Translations under genes and position numbers: made by a program
Shown here: in pieces, positions 1 to 8,902 of the stretch
Layout: each line of letters starts with the position of its first letter
How positions within the stretch are numbered: position 1 is the stretch's first letter
DNA from: DATBDM01 sp034664425
Lineage (GTDB): Bacteria; Actinomycetota; Thermoleophilia; Solirubrobacterales; Solirubrobacteraceae
Assembly: GCA_034664425.1 (NCBI GenBank)
Contig: JAXDHR010000257.1
Location: 1-23,067 of the forward strand
Reading direction: 5' to 3'
Length of the DNA stretch: 23,067 nucleotides
Notes under the pieces: model-generated
The model's input: only the letters and a program-made list of their open reading frames with translations
The model's database searches: none
What the model was told of the DNA's origin: nothing

Positions 1-1
1 G

Positions 2-646
2 GTCCTGACCGGCGTAGCCGGCGGGCATGATCTCGCCCTTGTTGATCCAGCACTTGACGCCGATGCGGCCGAACGTCGTGCGCGCCTCGTAGTAGCCGTA
101 GTCGATGTCCGCGCGCAGCGTGTGCAGGGGCACGCGGCCGTCCGAGTACTGCTCCGTGCGGGCCATCTCGGCGCCGCCGAGGCGACCCGAGACCTGGATC
201 TTGCAGCCCTTGGCCCCGGAGCGCATGGCGCTCGTCAGCGAGCGCTTCATGGCGCGCCGGAAGGCGACGCGGTTCTGCAGCTGCTCGGCGATCGACTGCG
301 CGACGAGCTTCGCGTCGAGCTCGGGACGCTTGATCTCGAGGATGTTGACCTTGATGGCCTTGCCGGTGAGCCGGTGCAGGTCACGCCGCAGGGCGTCGAC
401 CTCGGACCCCGACTTGCCGATCACGATGCCCGGCCGCGCGGTGTGGATGTTGACCTCCACCTCGGCCGCGTCCTTGCGGATCGTGATGTCGGAGAGGCCG
501 GCGTGCGCGAGCTTGTTCGTGATGTGCGTGCGGATGTTCACGTCCTCGATCAGGAAGTCGGAAAAGTTCTTCTCGGAGAACCAGTTCGACTTCCAGTCGT
601 GGATGTAGCCCACGCGCATGGCCTCGGGATGGACCTTCTGACCCAT
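2..646 (-). CDS. rpsC: 30S ribosomal protein S3 (partial, C-terminus off the window)
   Basis: S3 binds 16S rRNA in the head of the 30S subunit and lines the mRNA entry channel. The visible 215 codons start MGQKVHPEAMRVGYI, the standard S3 N-terminus, and include the KH-domain stretch with GKSGSEVDALRRDL and then RVAFRRAMKRAL and GGAEMART of the C-terminal domain. The reading frame runs off the left edge without a stop, so the last residues are missing. The ATG lies 3 bases after the rplV stop, so translation is probably coupled to rplV at the distal end of the visible S10 operon. Identity is secure from the sequence. Confidence 0.97.
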   Translation of the reverse strand, partial: MGQKVHPEAMRVGYIHDWKSNWFSEKNFSDFLIEDVNIRTHITNKLAHAGLSDITIRKDAAEVEVNIHTARPGIVIGKSGSEVDALRRDLHRLTGKAIKVNILEIKRPELDAKLVAQSIAEQLQNRVAFRRAMKRSLTSAMRSGAKGCKIQVSGRLGGAEMARTEQYSDGRVPLHTLRADIDYGYYEARTTFGRIGVKCWINKGEIMPAGYAGQD

Positions 647-649
647 GGC

Positions 650-1267
650 CTAGGACTCCTTCGGGGTGAGCGTGATGGTCAGGTGCGACGTGCGCTTGCG
701 GATGCGCGTCGCGCGGCCCATCGCCCGCGGCCGGAACCGCTTGAGCGTGGGACCCTCGTCGGCGACCACGGAGTAGATCCGCAGCTCCTCGCCGACGAGC
801 TCGTGGTTGTGCTCCGCGTTGGCGACGGCCGACTCGAGCAGCTTGCTCCAGTCGCGCGCGACGCCGCGCGGGGTGAAGGCGAGGATCGCGCGCGCCTGCT
901 GGACGTCCTTGCCGCGGATGTGGTCGCAGACCAGCCGCGCCTTGCGGGCGGAGGTGCGCACGTACTTGGCCTGGGCGGAGACGAGCACGGCCGGCTTGGT
1001 CTTCTGCCGGCTGCGAGCCGCCTGGCGGGCGGGCCCGACCGCGGCCTTGTCGACCCCGGTCCGCGACGCGGCGGCGCCCTCGGCCTCGGGCTCGGAGGCC
1101 TTCGCGGCGCGCGAGCGCGAGCGCGGCTTCTTGGGGGCGGGGGCCTCGGCCTTCTCGGCCGCCTTCTCCGTCGACGCGGCCTGCGTCGACTCGACGGCGT
1201 CCTGGCCCGCCTGCACGTCCTCGAGCGGCTTGCCCTTCTGCGGATCCTGGGGGTTCTCGGGGCTCAT
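650..1267 (-). CDS. rplV: 50S ribosomal protein L22 with a long N-terminal extension
   Basis: L22 binds 23S rRNA and lines the peptide exit tunnel. The L22 core occupies about residues 92-205 (KYVRTSARKARLVCDHIRGK, then the AILAFTPRGVARDWSKLLESAVANAEHN region, then the tunnel hairpin with LKRFRPRAMGRATRIRKRTSH). Residues 1-90 are an added low-complexity segment rich in Ala, Glu, Lys, Pro and Arg, which makes the protein 205 residues against roughly 110-120 in most bacteria. The start is chosen because the ATG overlaps the rpsS stop as ATGA. No other ATG is in frame before the core, although an internal GTG start near residue 94 cannot be excluded. The rpsC start follows 3 bases after the stop. 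Confidence 0.93.
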   Translation of the reverse strand: MSPENPQDPQKGKPLEDVQAGQDAVESTQAASTEKAAEKAEAPAPKKPRSRSRAAKASEPEAEGAAASRTGVDKAAVGPARQAARSRQKTKPAVLVSAQAKYVRTSARKARLVCDHIRGKDVQQARAILAFTPRGVARDWSKLLESAVANAEHNHELVGEELRIYSVVADEGPTLKRFRPRAMGRATRIRKRTSHLTITLTPKES

Positions 1268-1536
1268 CGCACCTTGCCCTTGCCATCGTGCCCGCGATAG
1301 GTGCGCGTCGGCGCGAACTCGCCGAGCTTGTGGCCGACCATCGCCTCGGAGACGAACACGGGCACATGCTTGCGCCCGTCGTGCACGGCGATCGTATGGC
1401 CGACCATCTCGGGGAAGATCGTCGACGTGCGCGACCAGGTGCGGATCATGGTGCGGGAGTTCGAGGCGTTCATGGACTCGATGCGCGACATCAGCCGCTC
1501 CTCGACCCACGGCCCCTTCTTCGAAGAGCGACTCAT
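1264..1536 (-). CDS. rpsS: 30S ribosomal protein S19
   Basis: S19 sits in the head of the small subunit next to S13 and contacts 16S rRNA. The 90-residue protein has the usual length and the family signatures MSRSSKKGPWVEERLM, TWSRTSTIFPEMVGHTIAVH and GHKLGEFAPTRTYRGH. The ATG overlaps the rplB stop by four bases and its TGA overlaps the rplV start by four bases, so rplB, rpsS and rplV are probably translationally coupled. Nothing unusual is visible. Confidence 0.97.
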   Translation of the reverse strand: MSRSSKKGPWVEERLMSRIESMNASNSRTMIRTWSRTSTIFPEMVGHTIAVHDGRKHVPVFVSEAMVGHKLGEFAPTRTYRGHDGKGKVR

Positions 1537-2384
1537 CGGCTGCTGCTTCCCCTCTTGCCACGGCGGCGGCCGCGGACGATGTAGCGATCGGACTGCTTGC
1601 CCTTCTTGCGGGTGCGGTAGCCGATCGTCGGCACGCCCCAGGGCGTCTGCGGGTGGTTGCCCAGCGCGCCGGCGCCCTCGCCGCCGCCGTGCGGGTGGTC
1701 AACCGGGTTCATGGCGGTGCCGCGCGTCTGCGGGCGCACGCCCATGTGGCGCTTGCGGCCGGCCTTGCCCACCGTGACGTTCTGGTGGTCGGCGTTCCCG
1801 ACCACGCCGACGGTGGCGCGGCACTCGGCGCGCACCATGCGCATCTCGCCCGAGGGCAGGCGCAGCGTCGCCATGTCGCCCTCCTTGGCCATCAGCTGGA
1901 TGCCCGAACCGGCGGAACGGGCCAGCTGGCCGCCGCGGCCGGGCTGCAGCTCGACGTTGTGCACGAGCGTGCCGACCGGCATGAAGGCCAGCGGCATCGC
2001 GTTGCCGACGACGATGTCCGAGCCGGGGCCCGAGACGACCGTCGCGCCGACGCGCAGGCGGTTGGGGGCGAGGATGTAGGACTTGACCCCGTCCGCGTAG
2101 TGCAGCAGCGCGATGTAGGCCGACCGGTTGGGGTCGTACTCGATCGCGGCCACCTTCGCGGGGATGCCGTCGCGACGCCGCTTGAAGTCGATCTTGCGGT
2201 ACAGGCGCTTGGCCCCGCCACCGCGGTGGCGCGAGGTCTTGCGCCCGTGGGCGTTGCGGCCGCCCGACTTCTTGAGGCCCTCGACGAGGGTCTTCTCGGG
2301 CTCGGTCTTCGTGATCTCCGCGTAGTCGGCGTAGGTGATGAAGCGCCGGCCGGCGGACGTGGGCTTTGGCTTGCGGATCGGCAT
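1533..2384 (-). CDS. rplB: 50S ribosomal protein L2
   Basis: L2 is a primary 23S rRNA binding protein needed for subunit association and close to the peptidyl transferase centre. The 283-residue product contains the N-terminal HGRKTSRHRGGGAKRLYR segment, the central SH3-like region (VHNVELQPGRGGQLARSAG) and the C-terminal motif with His230 and His232 in NPVDHPHGGGEG, where His230 matches the functionally important His229 of E. coli. I chose the ATG at 2384 because it begins MPIRKPKPTSAGRR and overlaps the rplW stop by one base (TAATG). A longer in-frame opening upstream lies inside rplW. The C-terminus is basic (RGRRRGKRGSSSR). Confidence 0.97.
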   Translation of the reverse strand: MPIRKPKPTSAGRRFITYADYAEITKTEPEKTLVEGLKKSGGRNAHGRKTSRHRGGGAKRLYRKIDFKRRRDGIPAKVAAIEYDPNRSAYIALLHYADGVKSYILAPNRLRVGATVVSGPGSDIVVGNAMPLAFMPVGTLVHNVELQPGRGGQLARSAGSGIQLMAKEGDMATLRLPSGEMRMVRAECRATVGVVGNADHQNVTVGKAGRKRHMGVRPQTRGTAMNPVDHPHGGGEGAGALGNHPQTPWGVPTIGYRTRKKGKQSDRYIVRGRRRGKRGSSSR

Positions 2385-2683
2385 TAGAGGTCGGCCTCGA
2401 GGCCCTGGAAGATCGGGATGGAGTCGCCCGCGCGCAGCTGCACGACGGCCTTCTTCCACTCACGCGTGCGACCCGAGGTGAACCCGCGGCGCTTGGGCTT
2501 CGAGGGCACCGACGAGGTGCGGACCTCGATCACCTTGACGCCGTCGAACAGCGCCTCGATCGCCTGCTTGATCTGGGTCTTGTGAGCGTCCGGGTGGACC
2601 CGGAAGGTGTACTTGCCGGCCGTCGCGAGGACGTAGGACTTCTCGGAGACGACGGGACGGATGATGACCTGGCTGTGGTCCAT
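2384..2683 (-). CDS. rplW: 50S ribosomal protein L23
   Basis: L23 surrounds the polypeptide exit and is the docking site for trigger factor and the signal recognition particle. The 99-residue protein has the usual length. It shows IIRPVVSEKSY at the N-terminus, the KYTFRVHPDAHKTQIKQAIE core and the basic loop SVPSKPKRRGFTSGRTREWKKAVV. It starts 2 bases after the rplD stop and shares one base with the rplB start. It is part of the S10 operon. Confidence 0.97.
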   Translation of the reverse strand: MDHSQVIIRPVVSEKSYVLATAGKYTFRVHPDAHKTQIKQAIEALFDGVKVIEVRTSSVPSKPKRRGFTSGRTREWKKAVVQLRAGDSIPIFQGLEADL

Positions 2684-2685
2684 GG

Positions 2686-3363
2686 CTAGGCCTCCCCTGT
2701 GCCCGGCGACGAAGTCGCTTGGGTATGCCCCGCGGTCGCGATCGCTCTCTCGAGCTTCTTCGCGCGCGCCGTCAGGGCGTCGATCGCGGGCTGGCTGGCG
2801 ACGAGCGTCGCCGCGCCGACGATGTCGGCGACGGCGGCGTCCTCGTGCGCGAGCACGGTCACGCCCGCGAGGTTGCGGAACGACTTGCCGGCGGCCAGCT
2901 CCTCGGCGTCGAGGACGACGAGCACCGAGCCGCGGCGGCGCTCGGCGATCAGATCGGCGGCCTGCTTGCTCGACGGCGCGTCGAATGCGCCCGCGTCGAG
3001 CCCGAACAGCGACTCGCGCTCGGCATGGACCGACAGCGCGCAGCGCAGCGCGGCGCGGCGCGCCTTGCGGTTGACCTTGACGGTGTAGTGGCGCGGGTGC
3101 GGGCCGAAGACGACGCCGCCGCCGGCGAACTGCGGCGAGCGGATCGAGCCCTGGCGGGCGCGGCCGGTGCCCTTCTGGCGGTACGGCTTCGAGTTGCCGC
3201 CGCTGACGAGCCCGCGCGTCTTGGTCGCATGCGTGCCGCGGCGGCGGGCGGCCAGCTCGGCGACGACGACCTCGTGGACCAGCGGTCCGTTGAAGGGCAC
3301 GCCGAACACCTCGTCGTCGAGGTCGACCGTCTTCTTGGAGCCCAGAAGCGGGGCCTTAGGCAT
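2686..3363 (-). CDS. rplD: 50S ribosomal protein L4
   Basis: L4 is an early 23S rRNA assembly protein whose long loop reaches the exit tunnel. In E. coli it also autoregulates the S10 operon. The 225-residue product carries the tunnel loop at about residues 57-91 (KPYRQKGTGRARQGSIRSPQ, then GGGVVFGPHPR) and the C-terminal globular half, including VLVVLDAEE and VTVLAHEDA. The start codon overlaps the end of rplC by 8 bases. Residues in the tunnel loop that often change in macrolide-resistant mutants look unaltered. Whether it autoregulates here is unknown, since the long rpsJ leader of E. coli is not conserved. Confidence 0.96.
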   Translation of the reverse strand: MPKAPLLGSKKTVDLDDEVFGVPFNGPLVHEVVVAELAARRRGTHATKTRGLVSGGNSKPYRQKGTGRARQGSIRSPQFAGGGVVFGPHPRHYTVKVNRKARRAALRCALSVHAERESLFGLDAGAFDAPSSKQAADLIAERRRGSVLVVLDAEELAAGKSFRNLAGVTVLAHEDAAVADIVGAATLVASQPAIDALTARAKKLERAIATAGHTQATSSPGTGEA

Positions 3364-3973
3364 CGGTGCGCACCTCCACGGTGCCGCCCTTCGGGCCCGG
3401 CACGGAGCCGCGGACGAGCATCAGGTTCTGGGCCGGGATCAGCTCGACGATGCGCAGGCCCTTCTGGGTCACGCGCTTGCCGCCCATGCGTCCCGGGCCG
3501 CGGACACCGGGGAAGACGCGCGAGGGCGTCGCCGACGCGCCGATCGAGCCCGGGGCGCGCTTGTTGTGCGAGCCGTGGGCCTTCGGGCCGGAGTTGAAGT
3601 TGTGGCGCTTGATCGTGCCCTGGAAGCCCTTGCCCTTGCCGATGCCCGCGACCTTGACGTCCTGGCCGACCGCGAAGGCCTCGACCGTGACGGTGTCGCC
3701 GATCTGCCACTCGTCGGCCGCGTCGCGGAACTCGCAGAGCGTGCGCATCGGGGGAGCGCCGGCCTTCTTGAGGTGTCCGAGCTCGGGCTTGGACAGTGCC
3801 TTCTCGCGAACGGAGCCGAACGCGAGCTGGACGGCCTCGTAGCCGTCCGCCGCGTGCGTGCGGATCGCCGTCACGGGACACGGGCCGGCTTCGAGCACGG
3901 TCACGCGCTCGAGGAGGCCTTCGTCGGTGAAGCGCTGGGTCATGCCGAGCTTCTTGGCGAGGATCGCGGGCAT
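3356..3973 (-). CDS. rplC: 50S ribosomal protein L3
   Basis: L3 is one of the assembly initiator proteins of the large subunit and reaches the peptidyl transferase centre. The 205-residue product starts MPAILAKKLGMTQRF and contains the family signature around residues 112-145 (GKGKGFQGTIKRHNFNSGP, then HGSHNKRAPGSIG). These include the glutamine region methylated by PrmB in E. coli. The C-terminus has PGPKGGTVEVR. The ATG lies 10 bases after the rpsJ stop behind a GAGAG-type ribosome binding site, and the gene overlaps rplD by 8 bases. Confidence 0.97.
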   Translation of the reverse strand: MPAILAKKLGMTQRFTDEGLLERVTVLEAGPCPVTAIRTHAADGYEAVQLAFGSVREKALSKPELGHLKKAGAPPMRTLCEFRDAADEWQIGDTVTVEAFAVGQDVKVAGIGKGKGFQGTIKRHNFNSGPKAHGSHNKRAPGSIGASATPSRVFPGVRGPGRMGGKRVTQKGLRIVELIPAQNLMLVRGSVPGPKGGTVEVRTDA

Positions 3974-3983
3974 AGGTCTCTCG

Positions 3984-4313
3984 CTAGCCGAACGCGAGTC
4001 GGATCTCGATGTCGACGCCGGCGGGCAGATGGTCGAGCCGCTGGAGCGAGTCGACCGTCTTCGGCGTGGGCTGATGGATGTCGATCAGGCGCTTGTGCGT
4101 GCGGATCTCGAAGTGCTCCTGGGAGTCCTTGTCCTTGAAGGGGGACTTCACCACGGCGTACACGTTCTTCTCCGTGGGCAGCGGCACGGGACCCGACACG
4201 GTCGCGCCGGTGCGGGTCGCGGTCTCCACGATCTCCTTCGCAGCCGTCTCGATAGCCGACGAGTCGTAGGCCTTGAGGCGGATGCGGATCTTGTTCTGGG
4301 CTACGGCTGCCAC
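3984..4313 (-). CDS. rpsJ: 30S ribosomal protein S10
   Basis: S10 is in the small-subunit head and is also the transcription antitermination factor NusE. The 109-residue protein shows the standard S10 sequence (KIRIRLKAYDSSAIETAAKE, GPVPLPTEKNVYAVVKSPFK, HFEIRTHKRLIDIHQP). The start is a GTG preceded by GAGAG in the leader. It is the first gene of the S10 cluster and is separated from tuf by 173 bases holding two strong hairpins. The Lys and Arg residues around the THKRL loop used in NusB/16S contacts are intact. Confidence 0.97.
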   Translation of the reverse strand: MAAVAQNKIRIRLKAYDSSAIETAAKEIVETATRTGATVSGPVPLPTEKNVYAVVKSPFKDKDSQEHFEIRTHKRLIDIHQPTPKTVDSLQRLDHLPAGVDIEIRLAFG

Positions 4314-4401
4314 TTGAAGCTCTCTGTTGTTCCGTCCGGGGCTTGGGGTGAAGTTTGTGCTGGTGGTGTGCGCGCGGCGCCTGGCGCTCGGCGCGCAGCG
4401 A

Positions 4402-4430
4402 GGGCGGTCCCCGGTCTTCGGGGACCGCCC
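4402..4430 (-). terminator. Perfect 11-bp hairpin between tuf and rpsJ
   Basis: GGGCGGTCCCC and GGGGACCGCCC form an uninterrupted 11-bp stem around the 7-base loop GGTCTTC. No T-run follows on either strand, so this may be a T-less terminator, an attenuator or a processing or stability hairpin of the tuf-rpsJ transcript. It lies 89 bases before the rpsJ start. Confidence 0.55.
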
Positions 4431-4458
4431 CCTGTGGTCGTATCTGACTTCTGCGAAG

Positions 4459-4483
4459 CGGCGGCGGGCGTCTCCCGCCGCCG
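4459..4483 (-). terminator. Perfect 10-bp hairpin directly after tuf
   Basis: CGGCGGCGGG and CCCGCCGCCG pair around the 5-base loop CGTCT, starting 3 bases after the tuf stop. It is GC-only and lacks a T-run. It fits a partial terminator or a 3'-end stabilising hairpin that lowers read-through from tuf into the S10 genes. Confidence 0.55.
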
Positions 4484-4486
4484 GGC

Positions 4487-5674
4487 CTACTTGATGATCT
4501 CGGTGACGACGCCCGAGCCGACGGTGCGGCCGCCCTCGCGAATCGCGAAGCGCAGACCGGCGTCCATGGCGATGGGCTGGATCAGCTCGACCTCCATCTG
4601 CACGTTGTCGCCGGGCATGACCATCTCCGTGCCCTCGGGCAGGTTGGCTACGCCGGTGACGTCCGTGGTGCGGAAGTAGAACTGGGGCCGGTACCCGTTG
4701 AAGAACGGAGTGTGGCGGCCGCCCTCTTCCTTCTTGAGGACGTACACCTCGGCCTTGAACTTGGTGTGCGGGGTGATCGAACCGGGCTTGCAGAGGACCT
4801 GCCCGCGCTCGATCTCCTCGCGCTTGATCCCGCGCAGGAGGCAGCCGACGTTGTCGCCCGCCTGGCCCTGGTCGAGGATCTTGCGGAACATCTCGACGCC
4901 GGTGACGACGGTCGAGCCGACCTCCTCGTGGATGCCGACGATCTGCACCGTGTCGCCCGTGTTGACGACGCCCTGCTCGATGCGGCCCGTGGCCACCGTG
5001 CCGCGGCCGGTGATCGAGAAGACGTCCTCGACCGGCATCAGGAACGGCTTGTCCAGGTCACGCTGGGGCTCCGGGATGTAGGAGTCCAGCTGCTCGCCGA
5101 GGTCGACGATCTTCTGGACGTACTCCTCGTCGCCGTCGAGCGCCTTCAGCGCGGAGCCGATCACGAACGGGACGTCGTCGCCCGGGAAGTCGTACTCGTT
5201 GAGCAGGTCGCGGACCTCGACCTCGACGAGCTCCAGGAGCTCCTCGTCGTCGACCATGTCGGCCTTGTTGAGGAACACGACGATGTACGGCACGCCGACC
5301 TGACGGGCGAGCAGGATGTGCTCACGCGTCTGCGGCATCGGGCCGTCCGCCGCCGAGACCACGAGGATCGCGCCGTCCATCTGGGCGGCGCCCGTGATCA
5401 TGTTCTTCACGTAGTCCGCGTGACCCGGGCAATCCACGTGGGCGTAGTGCCGGTTCTCGGTCTCGTACTCGACGTGCGAGGTCGCGATCGTGATGCCGCG
5501 GGCCTTCTCCTCGGGAGCGTTGTCGATCTCCTCGAAGGAACGAGCCTGTCCGCCGTACTTTTCCGAGAGCACCTTCGTGATGGCCGCCGTCAGGGTCGTC
5601 TTGCCATGGTCGATGTGACCGATGGTGCCGACGTTGACGTGCGGCTTGTCGCGCTCGAACTTCTCCTTCGCCAC
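4487..5674 (-). CDS. tuf: Translation elongation factor Tu
   Basis: EF-Tu is the GTPase that delivers aminoacyl-tRNA to the ribosomal A site. The 395-residue product has all G motifs: GHIDHGKT at 19-26, the switch I region with EEKARGITIATSHVEYE, DCPGH at 81-85 with the catalytic His85, NKAD at 136-139 and SALKA at about 173-177. Domains 2 and 3 follow in full, ending RTVGSGVVTEIIK. The start is GTG, with AGGAG about 10 bases upstream. It follows fusA after a 69-base gap. Residues of the kirromycin and GE2270 binding regions were not examined individually. Confidence 0.98.
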   Translation of the reverse strand: MAKEKFERDKPHVNVGTIGHIDHGKTTLTAAITKVLSEKYGGQARSFEEIDNAPEEKARGITIATSHVEYETENRHYAHVDCPGHADYVKNMITGAAQMDGAILVVSAADGPMPQTREHILLARQVGVPYIVVFLNKADMVDDEELLELVEVEVRDLLNEYDFPGDDVPFVIGSALKALDGDEEYVQKIVDLGEQLDSYIPEPQRDLDKPFLMPVEDVFSITGRGTVATGRIEQGVVNTGDTVQIVGIHEEVGSTVVTGVEMFRKILDQGQAGDNVGCLLRGIKREEIERGQVLCKPGSITPHTKFKAEVYVLKKEEGGRHTPFFNGYRPQFYFRTTDVTGVANLPEGTEMVMPGDNVQMEVELIQPIAMDAGLRFAIREGGRTVGSGVVTEIIK

Positions 5675-5725
5675 TGTCTTCTAGCTCCTGTTCCGAAAGT
5701 CTCGATCTGTTTCAGGCGAACCCGT

Positions 5726-5737
5726 GCAGACTACCAA
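5726..5737 (-). promoter_or_regulatory. Candidate extended -10 element upstream of tuf
   Basis: On the minus strand this reads TTGGTAGTCTGC, a TGnTAnnnT extended -10 form, 53 bases before the tuf GTG. No convincing -35 is visible at 17-18 bases. It could give tuf its own promoter inside the fusA-tuf unit. The same TAGWCTGC core recurs before three other minus-strand genes. Confidence 0.3.
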
Positions 5738-5743
5738 CCGCGC

Positions 5744-7843
<2,100 letters not shown>

Positions 7844-7920
7844 GGGAAGAAGTCTTTCGTCGTCAGCGTGCGTCTCGTGTGGGTGCTGCCCGGCCCGGCG
7901 GGGGAGATGACGCGTTCCAG

Positions 7921-7946
7921 CAAAGAAATGGGCCCTCGCGGGCCCA
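7921..7946 (-). terminator. Terminator-like hairpin with T-rich tail in the fusA leader
   Basis: On the minus strand TGGGCCC and GGGCCCA form a 7-bp stem around a 4-base loop, followed directly by TTTCTTTG. That is the form of an intrinsic terminator. It lies 77 bases upstream of the fusA ATG, and no minus-strand gene precedes it nearby. It is therefore best read as a leader attenuator for fusA, or as a stop for an antisense or leader RNA. Confidence 0.6.
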
Positions 7947-7950
7947 GGTG

Positions 7951-8008
7951 CTTCACACGAAGGACGGCCCGTCGCGGGGGCTTATGTCGTTCGGTTCTCC
8001 ATGTGAAG
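7951..8008 (-). repeat. Inverted repeat in the fusA leader that could compete with the hairpin
   Basis: CTTCACA (7951-7957) and TGTGAAG (8002-8008) are perfect complements 44 bases apart, with CGAA/TTCG pairing possible inside. This arm begins 5 bases from the terminator-like hairpin. Its folding could influence that hairpin, but no base-sharing antiterminator is proven. Confidence 0.35.
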
Positions 8009-8073
8009 GATCCTCGGCCCACCCAGGCGGGCAACGCCGCCGAGCATCGCTGCACACCCCGCGGCGACCAAGA

Positions 8074-8083
8074 AGAATAGCAT
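8074..8083. promoter_or_regulatory. Overlapping divergent -10-like elements
   Basis: On the minus strand TATTCT (8079 to 8074) fits a TAnnnT -10 for fusA, with only a weak GAAACG at -35 (17-base spacing). On the plus strand TAGCAT (8078-8083) lies 7 bases before the GTG of the membrane-protein gene and would give a leaderless or near-leaderless transcript. Both are based on hexamers only. Confidence 0.3.
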
Positions 8084-8090
8084 CGCTCTC

Positions 8091-8582
8091 GTGGTCCGTT
8101 TCCCCGCTCGCAGCGGCCTGGCGCTGCTCGGGCTCGTCGCCGGTGCGGCGCTGCTGATCGTCGCGGAGCCACTTGTCCTGCGCGACCTGCGGGCGGGCTC
8201 GTCGGTGATCGCGGGGAGCCCGGTCAGCGCCGGCGCGCACCACGGTTACGCGCTCGCCGTGCTCGGCGCGGCGCTGCTCGTCCTGGGCCCGGTGGCGCTG
8301 CTGCGGCGGTCGCTCGCGGCGGCGGGCGCGGCGCTCGTGGTCGCGCTCTGCGCCGCGTTCGTGGTGGCGGCCATCGACCGCCCGGCCCTCGACGACACCG
8401 GCCTGGTCGGCTCCAAGCGCACGCTCGTGCGGGCACACGCGGGACCGGCATGGCGGATCGAGGTCGCCGGCGCGGTGCTCGCGCTGGCCGGGGCAGGTGG
8501 CGCGCTGGCGCTTACGGTGCCCGGCTCGAGCGGCGCCGGCCTGGCGCCGCGGCGCTCACGGCGCCGACGACGCCGGCGCTGA
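8091..8582 (+). CDS. Small four-helix membrane protein of unknown function
   Basis: I do not recognise a family. The 163-residue product starts with GTG and has four predicted membrane segments at about residues 9-29, 52-71, 74-95 and 121-142, all Ala/Leu/Val/Gly-rich. A short soluble loop sits between segments 3 and 4 (RPALDDTGLVGSKRTLVRAH), and the C-terminal tail is strongly basic (RRSRRRRRRR). Under the positive-inside rule the basic tail would be cytoplasmic. It is transcribed divergently from fusA. No clear ribosome binding site is seen, and a -10-like TAGCAT 7 bases upstream would suit leaderless translation. The arrangement of hydrophobic segments supports a real gene, but the exact start is uncertain. 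Confidence 0.65.
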   Translation: MVRFPARSGLALLGLVAGAALLIVAEPLVLRDLRAGSSVIAGSPVSAGAHHGYALAVLGAALLVLGPVALLRRSLAAAGAALVVALCAAFVVAAIDRPALDDTGLVGSKRTLVRAHAGPAWRIEVAGAVLALAGAGGALALTVPGSSGAGLAPRRSRRRRRRR

Positions 8583-8590
8583 ACGGCAAC

Positions 8591-8627
8591 CCTGATCGAG
8601 GGTGGCGGCGGCTTCCGCCGGATCGGG
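8591..8627 (+). terminator. GC hairpin after the small membrane-protein gene
   Basis: CGGCGG-CTT-CCGCCG (8606-8620) forms a tight inner stem, and CCTGATC (8591-8597) can pair with GATCGGG (8621-8627) outside it with one G-T pair. It lies 8 bases after the TGA of the upstream gene. There is no T-run, so terminator function is uncertain. Confidence 0.35.
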
Positions 8628-8760
8628 ATTACGTCGAACTGCGCGCGCCGGAGGCGAGCATTTCGACGTTGACAGCGCATATCGCGGTCAAGGTCGAACG
8701 ACGACCTCCGCCGCCGCGCCGTTCGACGTTGGCCCGCAGAGAGCGCCCGGCGTCGCCGGT

Positions 8761-8803
8761 GTCGTTCGTCGGTCGGGTGAACCGGCGCGCCCGACGAAAC
8801 GAC
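8761..8803. repeat. Long hairpin with a one-base bulge
   Basis: GTCGTTCGTCGG (8761-8772) pairs with CCGACGAAACGAC (8791-8803) with a single bulged base and an 18-base loop. It lies about 100 bases before the start of the sigma-nuclease gene. It could be an operator or a transcript fold. No T-run follows on either strand. Confidence 0.45.
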
Positions 8804-8845
8804 GAAATACACCCTCCAACGCCTCACGCCTCCCTCAATGCAGGG

Positions 8846-8873
8846 TTGACGTTCACCGACGCCGAGGTAACCC
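8846..8873 (+). promoter_or_regulatory. Weak promoter candidate for the sigma-nuclease gene
   Basis: TTGACG at 8846-8851 and TAACCC at 8868-8873 are 16 bases apart. The -35 matches 5 of 6 consensus bases, but the -10 lacks the final T. The hexamers lie on the arms of a GGGTT/AACCC inverted repeat. The TTG at 8846 is also in frame with the gene, so this stretch might be coding if translation starts there. Confidence 0.25.
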
Positions 8874-8902
8874 AACACCCGCCGCGCGGCACCATCCCTG
8901 CA

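Larger units (their letters stand above)
8583..8902. other. 320-base noncoding region upstream of the sigma-nuclease gene
   Basis: No protein-like frame is evident. The region holds a GC hairpin at its left end, a 10-base direct repeat TTCGACGTTG at 8662-8671 and 8722-8731, the inverse CGTCGAA at 8632-8638, a long imperfect hairpin at 8761-8803, and a weak promoter-like pair near 8846-8873. The density of short repeats suggests a regulatory region for the gene at 8903. Confidence 0.45.

Noticed and set aside
8669..8674. Perfect TTGACA hexamer in the noncoding region
   Set aside because: No TAnnnT -10 stands 16-18 bases downstream on the plus strand.
8450..8902. In-frame extension upstream of the sigma-nuclease start
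   Set aside because: The added residues are Arg/Pro-rich, overlap the membrane-protein gene and do not resemble a sigma factor. A start at GTG 8903 fits ECF proteins.
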